DNA of 46,566 bases from CALJIC01 sp039805565 (lineage in GTDB: Bacteria; Chloroflexota; Chloroflexia; Chloroflexales; Roseiflexaceae), in assembly GCA_039805565.1 (NCBI GenBank), contig JBDLTZ010000294.1, positions 1-46,566 of the forward strand, read 5' to 3'. Shown in pieces: positions 28,170-35,449 of the stretch. Made by a program: the position numbers and the translations under genes. Each line of letters begins with the position of its first letter. The stretch's first letter is position 1. The notes beneath the pieces were generated by a model. It saw nothing but the letters and a program-made list of their open reading frames with translations. It was not told the DNA's origin and searched no databases.

Positions 28170-28266
28170 GACCGACGACCGAGACCGACGAAAGACCATA
28201 GACCAGGGACCAAGGACTGAAGCGGGCGTCTGCCGGCCTTTCGTCCTTGGTCCCTCGTCATCCGTC
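28170..28266. repeat. Heptanucleotide array forming a 12-bp hairpin between convergent genes
   Basis: GACCGAC, GACCGAG, then GACCATA, GACCAGG, GACCAAG, GACTGAA (28170-28221) run after the zinc-ribbon stop; TTTCGTC, CTTGGTC, CCTCGTC, ATCCGTC (28239-28266) end inside the kinase gene and contain its stop (TCA, 28258-28260). GGGACCAAGGAC (28206-28217) pairs perfectly with GTCCTTGGTCCC (28243-28254), a likely bidirectional terminator. The GACCAAG unit is the same family as in the second ABC gene. Confidence 0.85.
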
Positions 28267-29073
28267 TGACACAGCGATAGTCGTCCCCTCGCCCTCGGCC
28301 CGGCCGAGCAGCGCGCGCATCACCAGCCCGGGCGCGGTGCCGATCAGCTGGACCGTGAGGTGCGGCGGGGCCTGGGCGAGCCGCCACATCAGCTCGACCT
28401 TGCTCCGCATGCCGCCGGTGACGTCCACCCCGTGCGAGCCACCCGCACCCGCCAGCACCGCCGCGATATTCGAGCCATCGATCCGCGGAATACGCTCGGC
28501 AGTCGGGTCCAGCCGCGGATCGGCGGTGTAAACACCAGCCTCCCCCACCAGCACGATCCGATCGGGGCGCAGCTCTGGCGTGCCCGCCAGGTACGTCAGC
28601 AGCTGCTCGGTCGAGATGATCGACGAGCCCTGCGCGGCGTCAAACGCCACATCGCCGTGGACCACCGGCACCAGCCCGCGCTCGAGCGCCCGCATCAGAT
28701 TACCCACGCGCCACTCCACCAGCTGCCCGCCCTCGGCGAGGAGTGTAGCGGAGGGCTGGAGCGCCAGGGCCGGCACGCCCGCCTCCAGCAGCGCGTCCAC
28801 CACGAAGCGGTTCAGCCGCAGCGCCGCCCCGGCCGTGAGCGCGAAGCCGCGCCAGTCCGCGCCGGGCGCAAGCCCCTGGTGGATGCCGTAGCGCCGCGCG
28901 TAGACGTGGCCAAACGAGCCGCTGCCGTGGCCGAGGATCACCCGCAGCGCAGGGTCTGCGGCGAGGGCATCGCGCAGCTCACCGGCGAGGCGCCGGATAG
29001 CCGGGAGGTCAGGCGCCTCCTCGCGGGTCTTGTCGGTGATCACCGAGCCGCCGAGCTTGACGAAGACGAGCAT
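28258..29073 (-). CDS. ipk: Isopentenyl phosphate kinase
   Basis: A 271-residue amino-acid-kinase-fold protein. Diagnostic segments are KLGGSVITDK (Lys6), GHGSGSFGHVYARRYG with the family-specific His56, VVHGDVAFDAAQGSSIIS, and VDVTGGMRSKVE. The GSFGH histidine that contacts the substrate phosphate separates isopentenyl phosphate kinases from glutamate and aspartate kinases. The enzyme converts isopentenyl phosphate to isopentenyl diphosphate with ATP, as in the alternative mevalonate route known in archaea and shown for Roseiflexus. It lies four bases after a UbiA prenyltransferase gene, so isoprenoid supply and use may be cotranscribed. Its last codons and stop fall in a heptanucleotide array. 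Confidence 0.88.
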   Translation of the reverse strand: MLVFVKLGGSVITDKTREEAPDLPAIRRLAGELRDALAADPALRVILGHGSGSFGHVYARRYGIHQGLAPGADWRGFALTAGAALRLNRFVVDALLEAGVPALALQPSATLLAEGGQLVEWRVGNLMRALERGLVPVVHGDVAFDAAQGSSIISTEQLLTYLAGTPELRPDRIVLVGEAGVYTADPRLDPTAERIPRIDGSNIAAVLAGAGGSHGVDVTGGMRSKVELMWRLAQAPPHLTVQLIGTAPGLVMRALLGRAEGEGTTIAVSDG

Positions 29074-29077
29074 AGGC

Positions 29078-30040
29078 TTAGGGGTACAGTGCGAGAATGC
29101 CCAGAGAGGTGGTGCCCCACAGGACGATGCTCACCGCCAGCGGTATATCGCGCAGCACCAGGTCCGCCGCGCTGCCGCCGCCGGCGTGGCGGTGCATCAG
29201 GTACAGGTACCGGAAGATCGCGTACACCACCATCGGCACCGTGATCATCATCACCGGGAACGGCTCGCGCGGCAGGGTGGGCGCGGTGGCAGTGAACAGC
29301 GTGTAGGCGATGATCGTCGCCGCGATAATGATCGAGATCATCTGGTCCAGCAGCGGAAGCGAGTACTCATCGAGGATGCGCCGGTGCCCCGCGGCCCCGC
29401 CCTGCAGCAGCACGAGCTCGGCGCGCCGCTTGGAGAGCCCCAGGAACAGCGCCAGCAGCCCCATACAGATCACCAGCCAGGGCGTGATGGTAATGTCTAG
29501 CACCATCGCGCCAGCCACCGCACGCAGCACGAACCCCGCCGCGATGGTGAAGATGTCGAGGATGACGATATTCTTGAGGTAGAACGAGTAGGCCAGCCCT
29601 GGGACGAGCGCGTAGGCCACCAGCGCCACGCCGAAATCGATGTCTGGCGGCGTGCCCCGCGGGTAGTTGTAGTCGATCACAAATGCGAGCGGCAGGGCCG
29701 CCACCACCAGCAGGATGGCCGCCCACATCGCCACTGTGGGGCTCAGCCGGCCCGACGGCAGGGGGCGGTTGCGCTTCTTGGGGTGGGCGCGGTCCTTCTC
29801 GATATCCACCAGGTCGTTCAGCAGGTAGACGGCGCTGGCGGCCATGCAGAAGAGCGCGAACGCCCCGAGGGTCACGAGCACGCTGTCGGGGTGCATCCAG
29901 AGCTGCTGCTCGGAGAAGACGATCGCGGCGAAGACCCAGGCGTTCTTGATCCACTCTTTGGGGCGCATCGTGCGCAGCAGCTCAAGCACCATGGCCCCAC
30001 CACGCGCGCGCGTTCCCTCGATATTTATCGGACGCTCCAT
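29078..30040 (-). CDS. UbiA-family prenyltransferase, decaprenyl-phosphate phosphoribosyltransferase-like
   Basis: A 320-residue membrane protein with about eight to nine transmembrane helices. It opens with MRPKEWIKNAWVFA, the pattern of decaprenyl-phosphate phosphoribosyltransferases (mycobacterial Rv3806c/UbiA type), and has the metal-binding motif NDLVDIEKD (Asn75 to Asp83) followed by HPKKRNRPLPSG. A second polar motif lies near YSFYLKNIVILDIF. By family it would transfer 5-phosphoribose from PRPP to polyprenyl phosphate at the cytoplasmic face, the first step to polyprenyl-phospho-arabinose. ATG 30040 is kept; an internal ATG at 29992 is possible. It overlaps in role with the downstream isopentenyl phosphate kinase, four bases away. 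Confidence 0.85.
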   Translation of the reverse strand: MERPINIEGTRARGGAMVLELLRTMRPKEWIKNAWVFAAIVFSEQQLWMHPDSVLVTLGAFALFCMAASAVYLLNDLVDIEKDRAHPKKRNRPLPSGRLSPTVAMWAAILLVVAALPLAFVIDYNYPRGTPPDIDFGVALVAYALVPGLAYSFYLKNIVILDIFTIAAGFVLRAVAGAMVLDITITPWLVICMGLLALFLGLSKRRAELVLLQGGAAGHRRILDEYSLPLLDQMISIIIAATIIAYTLFTATAPTLPREPFPVMMITVPMVVYAIFRYLYLMHRHAGGGSAADLVLRDIPLAVSIVLWGTTSLGILALYP

Positions 30041-30152
30041 CGGTTCTCGTATCCTTCCTTGGGCCTCGGCGCAGGGCGTGGCCGCGCGGCGCGGTGTCCG
30101 CCGCCCGCAGCATTCTAGCCGACGCGTTAGCGTGCGTCAAACCTTAGGGCGC

Positions 30153-30181
30153 TTGACAGTGGCAGACAAAGCCGGTACCCT
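30153..30181 (+). promoter_or_regulatory. Candidate promoter for VTT protein and rdgB
   Basis: TTGACA (30153-30158) with a 17-base spacer and a weak -10 TACCCT (30176-30181), 34 bases before the VTT start. The -35 is perfect, the -10 matches at three positions. Confidence 0.45.
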
Positions 30182-30214
30182 CCCCGCAGAGAAGAAGGGG
30201 AGGGGGTGCCAACA

Positions 30215-30811
30215 ATGACTGAGGAGATCTCCGCGCCGCAGCCGCTGGCGGCGCCCGCGGCGGAGCCAGCCCCCGGCAGGCGGCGTGTCCCGTGGCAGTC
30301 GGTCTTCCTGCTGCTCGGCAGCCTGGCGCTCACCATCGGCCTGCTGTTCGTCCCGAGCGATGCGGTGCAGCGCCTCGGCGCGTTCGGCTATCTGGGCGTC
30401 TTCGTGCTGGTGCTGCTCTCGAGCGCCACGGTGGTCCTTCCATCGCCCGCGGTCGGCGTCGCGCTGATGGCGGGCAGGACGCTCGACCCCTGGCTGGTGG
30501 GGTTGCTGAGCGGCCTGGCCGCGGGCCTCGGCGAGATCACCGGGTACCTCGTTGGCCGCGGCGGCAGCGAGCTCGCGCTACGCTCGCGGCACTACCCGCG
30601 CGTCGAGGGCTGGGTGGCACGCTGGGGCATGCTGACGATCTTCGTCATGGCGCTCATCCCGACGCCTGTGATGGACATTGCGGGGATCGCGGCCGGCGCC
30701 CTCCGCATGCCTCTCCCGCGCTTCTTGGTGGCCTGCCTCGCCGGTAAGACGGTGCGCTTCATCGGCCTGGCGTGGGTCGGGTCGTTCCTGGCCTCCTCTG
30801 GTATTATGTAG
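30215..30811 (+). CDS. VTT-domain (DedA/SNARE-associated-like) membrane protein
   Basis: A 198-residue membrane protein with an Ala/Pro-rich cytoplasmic N-terminus, a first helix (about 28-48) and then the VTT-type region with a re-entrant loop: LPSPAVGVALMAGRTLDPWLVG, GLGEITGYLVGRGG and the conserved ending ALIPTPVMDIAGIAAGALRMPLPRFLVACLAGKTVRF split here over two helices. Family members are implicated in lipid scrambling or polyprenyl-phosphate recycling; which applies is unknown. ATG 30215 is chosen with GGAGGG about ten bases upstream. It is followed after six bases by rdgB, probably as one transcript. Confidence 0.82.
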   Translation: MTEEISAPQPLAAPAAEPAPGRRRVPWQSVFLLLGSLALTIGLLFVPSDAVQRLGAFGYLGVFVLVLLSSATVVLPSPAVGVALMAGRTLDPWLVGLLSGLAAGLGEITGYLVGRGGSELALRSRHYPRVEGWVARWGMLTIFVMALIPTPVMDIAGIAAGALRMPLPRFLVACLAGKTVRFIGLAWVGSFLASSGIM

Positions 30812-30817
30812 AGCAAC

Positions 30818-31426
30818 ATGCCAAAGCTACTGATCGCCACCACTAACCCCGGCAAGCTCAAGGAGTTTGCCGCGATCTTCGCCGGCCTCCCGCTCGAGCT
30901 CCGCACGCTGCGCGACGAGGGCATCGCCGACGATGTCGAGGAGACCGGGGCGACCTTCGCGGAGAACGCGCGCCTCAAGGCCGAGTACTACGCGGCCCGC
31001 AGTGGCCTGCCGGCGCTCGCCGACGACTCCGGCCTGGAGGTGGCCGCCCTCGGTGGTGAGCCGGGCGTCTACTCGGCCCGCTACGCCGGCCCCGGCAAGT
31101 CAGACGCCGAGCGCAACGCCTTCCTGCTCACGAAGCTCGAGCGTGTGCCTTTCCACGCCCGCCTCGCCCGATTCGTCTGCGTCATCGCGCTGGCACGCCC
31201 CGGCGGCGAGACCGAGCTGGTGGAGGGGGTGCTCCCGGGCGTCATCGAGCACGAGCCGCGCGGCACGGGCGGCTTCGGCTACGATCCACTGTTCTACGTG
31301 CTGGACGAGAACGCAACCCTCGCCGAGATCCCGCTCGAGCACAAGAACCGGATCAGCCACCGCGCGCGAGCGGCCCAGGAGGCCCGCGCCGTCCTGGACC
31401 GCTGGCTCGATCAGGGTCTCGTCTAG
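30818..31426 (+). CDS. rdgB: Non-canonical purine NTP pyrophosphatase (RdgB/HAM1)
   Basis: A 202-residue HAM1-family protein. Motifs are TTNPGKLKEF (residues 8-17), ATFAENARLKA, ADDSGLEVAAL, GVYSARYAG, GTGGFGYDPLF and SHRARA near the end, all at the usual positions for RdgB. It hydrolyses dITP, XTP and ITP to the monophosphates and so keeps damaged purines out of nucleic acid; cytoplasmic dimer with magnesium. Start six bases after the VTT stop suggests translational coupling. It converges with the DUF4185 gene with only one base between stops. Confidence 0.95.
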   Translation: MPKLLIATTNPGKLKEFAAIFAGLPLELRTLRDEGIADDVEETGATFAENARLKAEYYAARSGLPALADDSGLEVAALGGEPGVYSARYAGPGKSDAERNAFLLTKLERVPFHARLARFVCVIALARPGGETELVEGVLPGVIEHEPRGTGGFGYDPLFYVLDENATLAEIPLEHKNRISHRARAAQEARAVLDRWLDQGLV

Positions 31427-31427
31427 C

Positions 31428-33116
31428 TCAGCGCGCCACGTTCAGCGTCGCCCGCCGGATCGAGAACCTATCGTTGCCCGAGAAGACCAGGTGCACAGTC
31501 TGCCCGTCGGCGCTCATCCACTTCGTCGGGAAGCTCGCCGTCTCCCCCGGCCCGACATCCCACTCGGCCGTGTAGTACACTGTGGTCCACGGCCCCCACG
31601 GCTCGGGCGCGTCGTACACGCCGAAGCCACCCGACAGCCGCTCGTCCCCCTCGTGTGAGATGCCCTGCCACCAGAGGTAGCGCCCCAGCGCCGCGTTGTA
31701 GCTGATGCCCGAGCGCCGCGCCTTGCCGGGGTGGGTGAACACCGCCCCGCGCTGGCCGATGTCGCTCGACCACTCGGCGCCGCCGTCCGCACTGCGCCGT
31801 ACGAAGAACTCGTACGCCTGGCGGTCCGTCACGCGTCCCTTCGGTACCCGCGTCAGGATGAATCGGTCGGCAGGGGTGTACGCGCTCGGGTTGTCGTGCG
31901 TGACCATGTAGATGTACTCATCACGCGCGCCGGCGTAGTTCTGGCCGTAGTTGATGAACGTGCAGGTACCGAACTCCGCGAACGTCCAATTGCTCCAAGT
32001 CCACGTGCTCCCGCGGTCATTCGACCAGGCCAGCTGGCACTGCTTGCCGCTGACGGCGTTGCGCACCCACATATACACGACGCCGTCGACCATGAGCATG
32101 CCGCTCGCCTTCTTCCCTGCCGATCCATCGCCGTACTGCTCGCCGGACGAGCGGATGTTTGTCCCCACAGCCCCCTGCGGCATCCCGGCAACTTTCGCGA
32201 AGCCCAGGCTCAGCCGCGGCGTGCTGTTGTCGAAGCCGGAGCCGTCGCCGAACGCCGTGTAGAGGTTGCCGTCGTCGGCCCAGGTGATCGGCCAGTTGTC
32301 GGCGTTGCCCGAGATGCGGGCTATCTCGGCGACCGGAGCCCAGCTCATCCCGGTGATGACCGGGCTCTGCGGGTAGGGCGCCCCGTTCACGGGCGGTGCG
32401 GGCGTGGGGGTGGCGAGGGGGGTCGGCGACGTCGTCGCCGTGCTCTGCGCGGGTGCAGGCGTGTGCGTCGTGGTCGCTGTCGCGGTGCTTGCGCCCGGTG
32501 ACGGTGTCCGGGTCGGTGTGGCGCTAGGCGCCGGGTCGCCGGCCGACACCAGCTCGAGCTTGAGCGTGTCAAGACGCGCCCCCTCCTCGCGCTGGTACAC
32601 CGTCACCGTGTGCTGCCCCGCCCCCAGCGCCACCTGCACCGGGTCCACCCGCACCGTCCGGTCATTCACGTAGTCCAGCTGGTACACCGTCGTCTGCGGC
32701 AGGTTCCAGTAGTACCCCGCCCCCGGCGCGCCGTCCACCTGCACGAAGAACGAGTTCCGCGCCGTCGTCGCCGCGTGCACCCGCCCCTTCAGCCGGTACG
32801 TCCCCGCCGTCGCCACAGTGAAGCAGAACGTCGCCGTGTTCGTGTTGCCCGCCACCTGGTCGACATCACCGCTGCCCACCGGCGCGTGGATGTAACGCCC
32901 GCCGCTCGCCGTCCCATCACTCGCCACCACGAGCCGTCCGCCCAGCGCCGCCGCCTCCGCCTCCTGCGCCAGCGGCCCGCACACCGCCTGTGCGCCGAGG
33001 TGCTGATCCTCGGGCTTCGGGGTGTGGTGATCGCCACGACCAGCAGCCATCGCCCCGTTGTCCAGGGTCGCAACCACGAGCGCCAGTGTGAACATGAGAC
33101 TCCGCATCGACAGCAT
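31428..33116 (-). CDS. Secreted DUF4185-type protein with N-terminal carbohydrate-binding-like domain
   Basis: About 562 residues. A signal peptide ends near ALA-like GAMAA (residue 25). A beta-sandwich domain follows (about 45-190; QEAEAA...GTYRLKGRVHAA...SFFVQVDG...LGAGQHTVTVYQREEGARLDTLKLE), typical of CBM35/CBM6-like modules. A Pro/Thr linker (about 195-245) leads to a C-terminal DUF4185 domain (ITWADDGNLYTAFGDGSGFD, LSLGFAKVAGMP, KKASGMLMVDGVVYMWVRN, WSNDRGSTW). Some DUF4185 proteins are endo-D-arabinanases (GH183, known from mycobacteria), so a glycan hydrolase is likely, activity unproven. ATG 33116 has AGGAG five bases upstream. Confidence 0.82.
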   Translation of the reverse strand: MLSMRSLMFTLALVVATLDNGAMAAGRGDHHTPKPEDQHLGAQAVCGPLAQEAEAAALGGRLVVASDGTASGGRYIHAPVGSGDVDQVAGNTNTATFCFTVATAGTYRLKGRVHAATTARNSFFVQVDGAPGAGYYWNLPQTTVYQLDYVNDRTVRVDPVQVALGAGQHTVTVYQREEGARLDTLKLELVSAGDPAPSATPTRTPSPGASTATATTTHTPAPAQSTATTSPTPLATPTPAPPVNGAPYPQSPVITGMSWAPVAEIARISGNADNWPITWADDGNLYTAFGDGSGFDNSTPRLSLGFAKVAGMPQGAVGTNIRSSGEQYGDGSAGKKASGMLMVDGVVYMWVRNAVSGKQCQLAWSNDRGSTWTWSNWTFAEFGTCTFINYGQNYAGARDEYIYMVTHDNPSAYTPADRFILTRVPKGRVTDRQAYEFFVRRSADGGAEWSSDIGQRGAVFTHPGKARRSGISYNAALGRYLWWQGISHEGDERLSGGFGVYDAPEPWGPWTTVYYTAEWDVGPGETASFPTKWMSADGQTVHLVFSGNDRFSIRRATLNVAR

Positions 33117-33432
33117 CGCCACTCCTGCTCGACGAAACCGCCTCGATCCAATGGGTGATCGCGGGTCAGAGCGTGTGGAGAAGGCAGCAGCGCCAATTTA
33201 GATACAAATTACCAATAAATCACAGCCATTTTGGCAGCCAGCAACCACATAGCAAAAAGAGTGCTTGCCTCACATGAGTCAAGCACTCAATAAGAACAAC
33301 GCAGCAGTTTCTTGGCTGGGGCGGGCGAGCGAGCAGCAACACCAGCAGCTCACCCACAACAGCATCTGGCAGGCTGTTGGGCGCAATACAGCGTTCCTGC
33401 GCCTTCAGCCTTTCACCTTTGGACGAAGCGGG
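33117..33432. other. Intergenic region, AT-rich, with ClpS terminator
   Basis: A 316-base gap between two minus-strand genes without a supported gene. Bases 33190-33300 are clearly AT-richer than the rest of the window. It contains the terminator described separately and presumably the promoter of the DUF4185 gene (a TTGGTA...TATCTA pair on the minus strand near 33195-33220 is only suggestive). Confidence 0.5.
33251..33288 (-). terminator. Intrinsic terminator downstream of clpS
   Basis: GAGTGCTTG (33288-33280 on the minus strand) pairs perfectly with CAAGCACTC (33267-33259) around a 12-base loop and is followed directly by TTTTTGCT. It lies about 145 bases after the clpS stop, so the transcript has a long tail. 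Confidence 0.8.
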
Positions 33433-33762
33433 CTACTCGTCCTTCTCGAGGTAGAAGGTCAGGGGGTAGCTGAACTGCCGCGCGAGGCTCTGCGCGGTAT
33501 AAACGCGCTGGCGGGCGTCCTCGTACGGAAGCGTCACGACGTGCGCCCGACCCTTGTGGTGGGCCTCGAGCATCACGGCGGCAGCGCGCGTGGTGTCGAG
33601 CTCGAAGATCGACTCGAGCACCAGCACGACGAAGTCCATCGGGGTAACGTCGTCGTTCTCGATGATGACCCGGTACGGGTGCTCCAGCTCCTCGTCGGTG
33701 ACGACGACGAACTCCGTGCTCGGGATGGTCTTTGTTGGCGGCAGTACTACTTCAGCAGGCAT
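33433..33762 (-). CDS. clpS: ClpS, adaptor of the ClpAP/ClpCP protease (N-end rule)
   Basis: A 109-residue adaptor of the usual length. An unstructured N-terminal arm precedes the core YRVIIENDDVTPMDFVVLVLESIF, containing the NDDxTPMxFV signature that forms the pocket for destabilising N-terminal residues, then AAAVMLEAHHKGRAHVVTLPYEDA. ClpS delivers N-degron substrates to the Clp unfoldase. No clear ribosome binding site is seen before ATG 33762. It is 48 bases downstream of the rpiA stop on the same strand, so rpiA and clpS may share a transcript that ends at the hairpin 33251-33288. Confidence 0.94.
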   Translation of the reverse strand: MPAEVVLPPTKTIPSTEFVVVTDEELEHPYRVIIENDDVTPMDFVVLVLESIFELDTTRAAAVMLEAHHKGRAHVVTLPYEDARQRVYTAQSLARQFSYPLTFYLEKDE

Positions 33763-33809
33763 ACACGAAAGATTGTACCAGCGGCGCCGAGCATTCGCAA
33801 GGGCCGGGG

Positions 33810-34496
33810 CTACTCCAGAACCGTCACGCCGTCCGGGCCGGCCAGCACCGCCACAGAGGCCATCCCCACAAACAGGCCGTGCCCCACTACGCCAGGGATC
33901 GCGTCCAGCGCCGCCGACAGGGCCGCGGGGTCGCCGATCGGCTCGAAGCGGCAGTCAAGGATCAGATTCCCCTCGTCCGTCACGAACGGCTGACCGTCCG
34001 GCCGCAGGCGCAGCGCCGGCCTCCCGCCGAGCTGCGCCACCCGGCGTTCGCACAGCGGCCGCCCGAACGCCACCACCTCCACCGGCACCGGCGCGCGCTC
34101 GCAGAGCCGCCCGACCCGCTTGCTTGTGTCCGCCACCACCACAAACCGCCGCGCGGAGGCCACCACGATCTTCTCGCGCAGCATGGCGCCGCCCAACCCC
34201 TTGATCAGGTGCAGCTCAGGCGTCACCTCGTCCGCGCCGTCGATTGCCAGGTCCAGCTCCGGCTGCTCCGCAAGCGTCGCCAGCGGGATGCCGAGCCGGC
34301 GCGACAGCTCCGCCGTGCGCTCCGAAGTCGGCACGCCGACGATATTGCTTAGCCGACCGTCCGCAATCCGCTCCGCCAGCGCGTACAGCATCGCCGTTGC
34401 CGTCGAACCAGTGCCCAGCCCGAGCCTCATCCCGCTCGCCACATACGCCAGCGCCCGCTCGGCCGCCTGACGCTTCAGAGTCTCTGCGTCTGTCAT
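33810..34496 (-). CDS. rpiA: Ribose-5-phosphate isomerase A
   Basis: A 228-residue RpiA. The phosphate loop GLGTGSTA (26-33), DGADEV (86-91) with the active-site acids, KGLGGAMLREKI (99-110) with the catalytic Glu-Lys pair, and the VADTSK segment (Lys that binds phosphate) are all present. It interconverts ribose 5-phosphate and ribulose 5-phosphate in the pentose phosphate pathway. The ATG overlaps the stop of the upstream HAD phosphatase gene (ATGA, 34493-34496), so the two are translationally coupled, which suggests a common role in sugar-phosphate turnover. Confidence 0.96.
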   Translation of the reverse strand: MTDAETLKRQAAERALAYVASGMRLGLGTGSTATAMLYALAERIADGRLSNIVGVPTSERTAELSRRLGIPLATLAEQPELDLAIDGADEVTPELHLIKGLGGAMLREKIVVASARRFVVVADTSKRVGRLCERAPVPVEVVAFGRPLCERRVAQLGGRPALRLRPDGQPFVTDEGNLILDCRFEPIGDPAALSAALDAIPGVVGHGLFVGMASVAVLAGPDGVTVLE

Positions 34497-35305
34497 TCCG
34501 CCTCACCACCGGGCAGGTCCCGCCCGACGAGCTCCATCAGCCCCTCGATCACGTAATCCGGCCGCACGGGGGACTCCGCCGCCTGCTGGCGGGATGTCGC
34601 GCCTGTCAGCGTCAGCGCCGTAGCCATGCCGGCCCCGACCCCCATCGCAATGTCCGTCTCCAGCCGGTCGCCGACCATCACACAGCGCTCGGGGGGCAGC
34701 TGCACAAGCGAGGCCACGGCGCGCGCCATGATCGGCGAGGGCTTGCCCACCACCACCTCGACCGCGGTGGCCGTGCAAGCCTCGATCGCCGCGATCACCG
34801 CCGCCGCGTCCGGCTCGCCGCCGCCTGGTACCGGGCAGTAGCGATCGGCGTTCGTCGCCACAAAGCGCGCTCCGCGCCGGATCGCATCGAACGACACCTG
34901 GAGCTTGCGGTAGTCGAAGGTGCGGTCAAACGAGGCCACGACCACATCGACCTCCTCGGCGCGCTCCACAAGCCGGAACCCCGCCGCCGTGAGCTCATCC
35001 TTCAGAGCCTGCTCGCCCACCACGAACACCGCGCTGCCCGGCGCCTCGGCGAGCAGCCAGCGCACCATCACCTGCGAGGAGTTGATCACATCCGAGGCGG
35101 CGGTGGGCAAGCCCAGGGCTGTGAGCTTTGCCGCGTACTGCGCGCCGGTACGGGTGGGGTTGTTCGAGAGGAACACCACCCGCCGTCCCATCGTCCGCAG
35201 CGCCTCGATCGCCTCACGGGCGCCCGGCAGCAGCGCATCGCCCAGGTAGACCGTCCCATCCAGGTCAAAGATGTAGCCGTCGTACAGTGGAATGCTGGTG
35301 CTCAC
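34493..35305 (-). CDS. HAD-superfamily IIA phosphatase (NagD/phosphoglycolate phosphatase-like)
   Basis: About 270 residues. Motif I FDLDGTVYLG has the nucleophile Asp14 and acid Asp16; motif II is FLSNNPTR; motif III Lys is in VVGKPSP; motif IV is MVGDRLETDI. The large cap between motifs II and III is of type C2, as in NagD, AraL and eukaryotic-like phosphoglycolate/4-nitrophenyl phosphatases. It removes phosphate from small sugar or nucleotide phosphates; the true substrate is not readable. GTG at 35305 is preferred because the fold starts there and a GGGGG tract precedes it; an ATG at 35335 would add ten residues. Overlap with rpiA suggests a sugar-phosphate substrate. Confidence 0.9.
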   Translation of the reverse strand: MSTSIPLYDGYIFDLDGTVYLGDALLPGAREAIEALRTMGRRVVFLSNNPTRTGAQYAAKLTALGLPTAASDVINSSQVMVRWLLAEAPGSAVFVVGEQALKDELTAAGFRLVERAEEVDVVVASFDRTFDYRKLQVSFDAIRRGARFVATNADRYCPVPGGGEPDAAAVIAAIEACTATAVEVVVGKPSPIMARAVASLVQLPPERCVMVGDRLETDIAMGVGAGMATALTLTGATSRQQAAESPVRPDYVIEGLMELVGRDLPGGEAE

Positions 35306-35449
35306 GTGCCCCCTGCTCCCCTCCACCGCCCGCATCCACGGCCGGCGGCACTCGACTCTAGTCTACCACGAACCGCGCCACCGCCGGGCATAACGAAGGG
35401 GCGCCTCATCGCGCCCCCGCAGCGGCCGCTCGCCGGCTCTTACGCCGCG

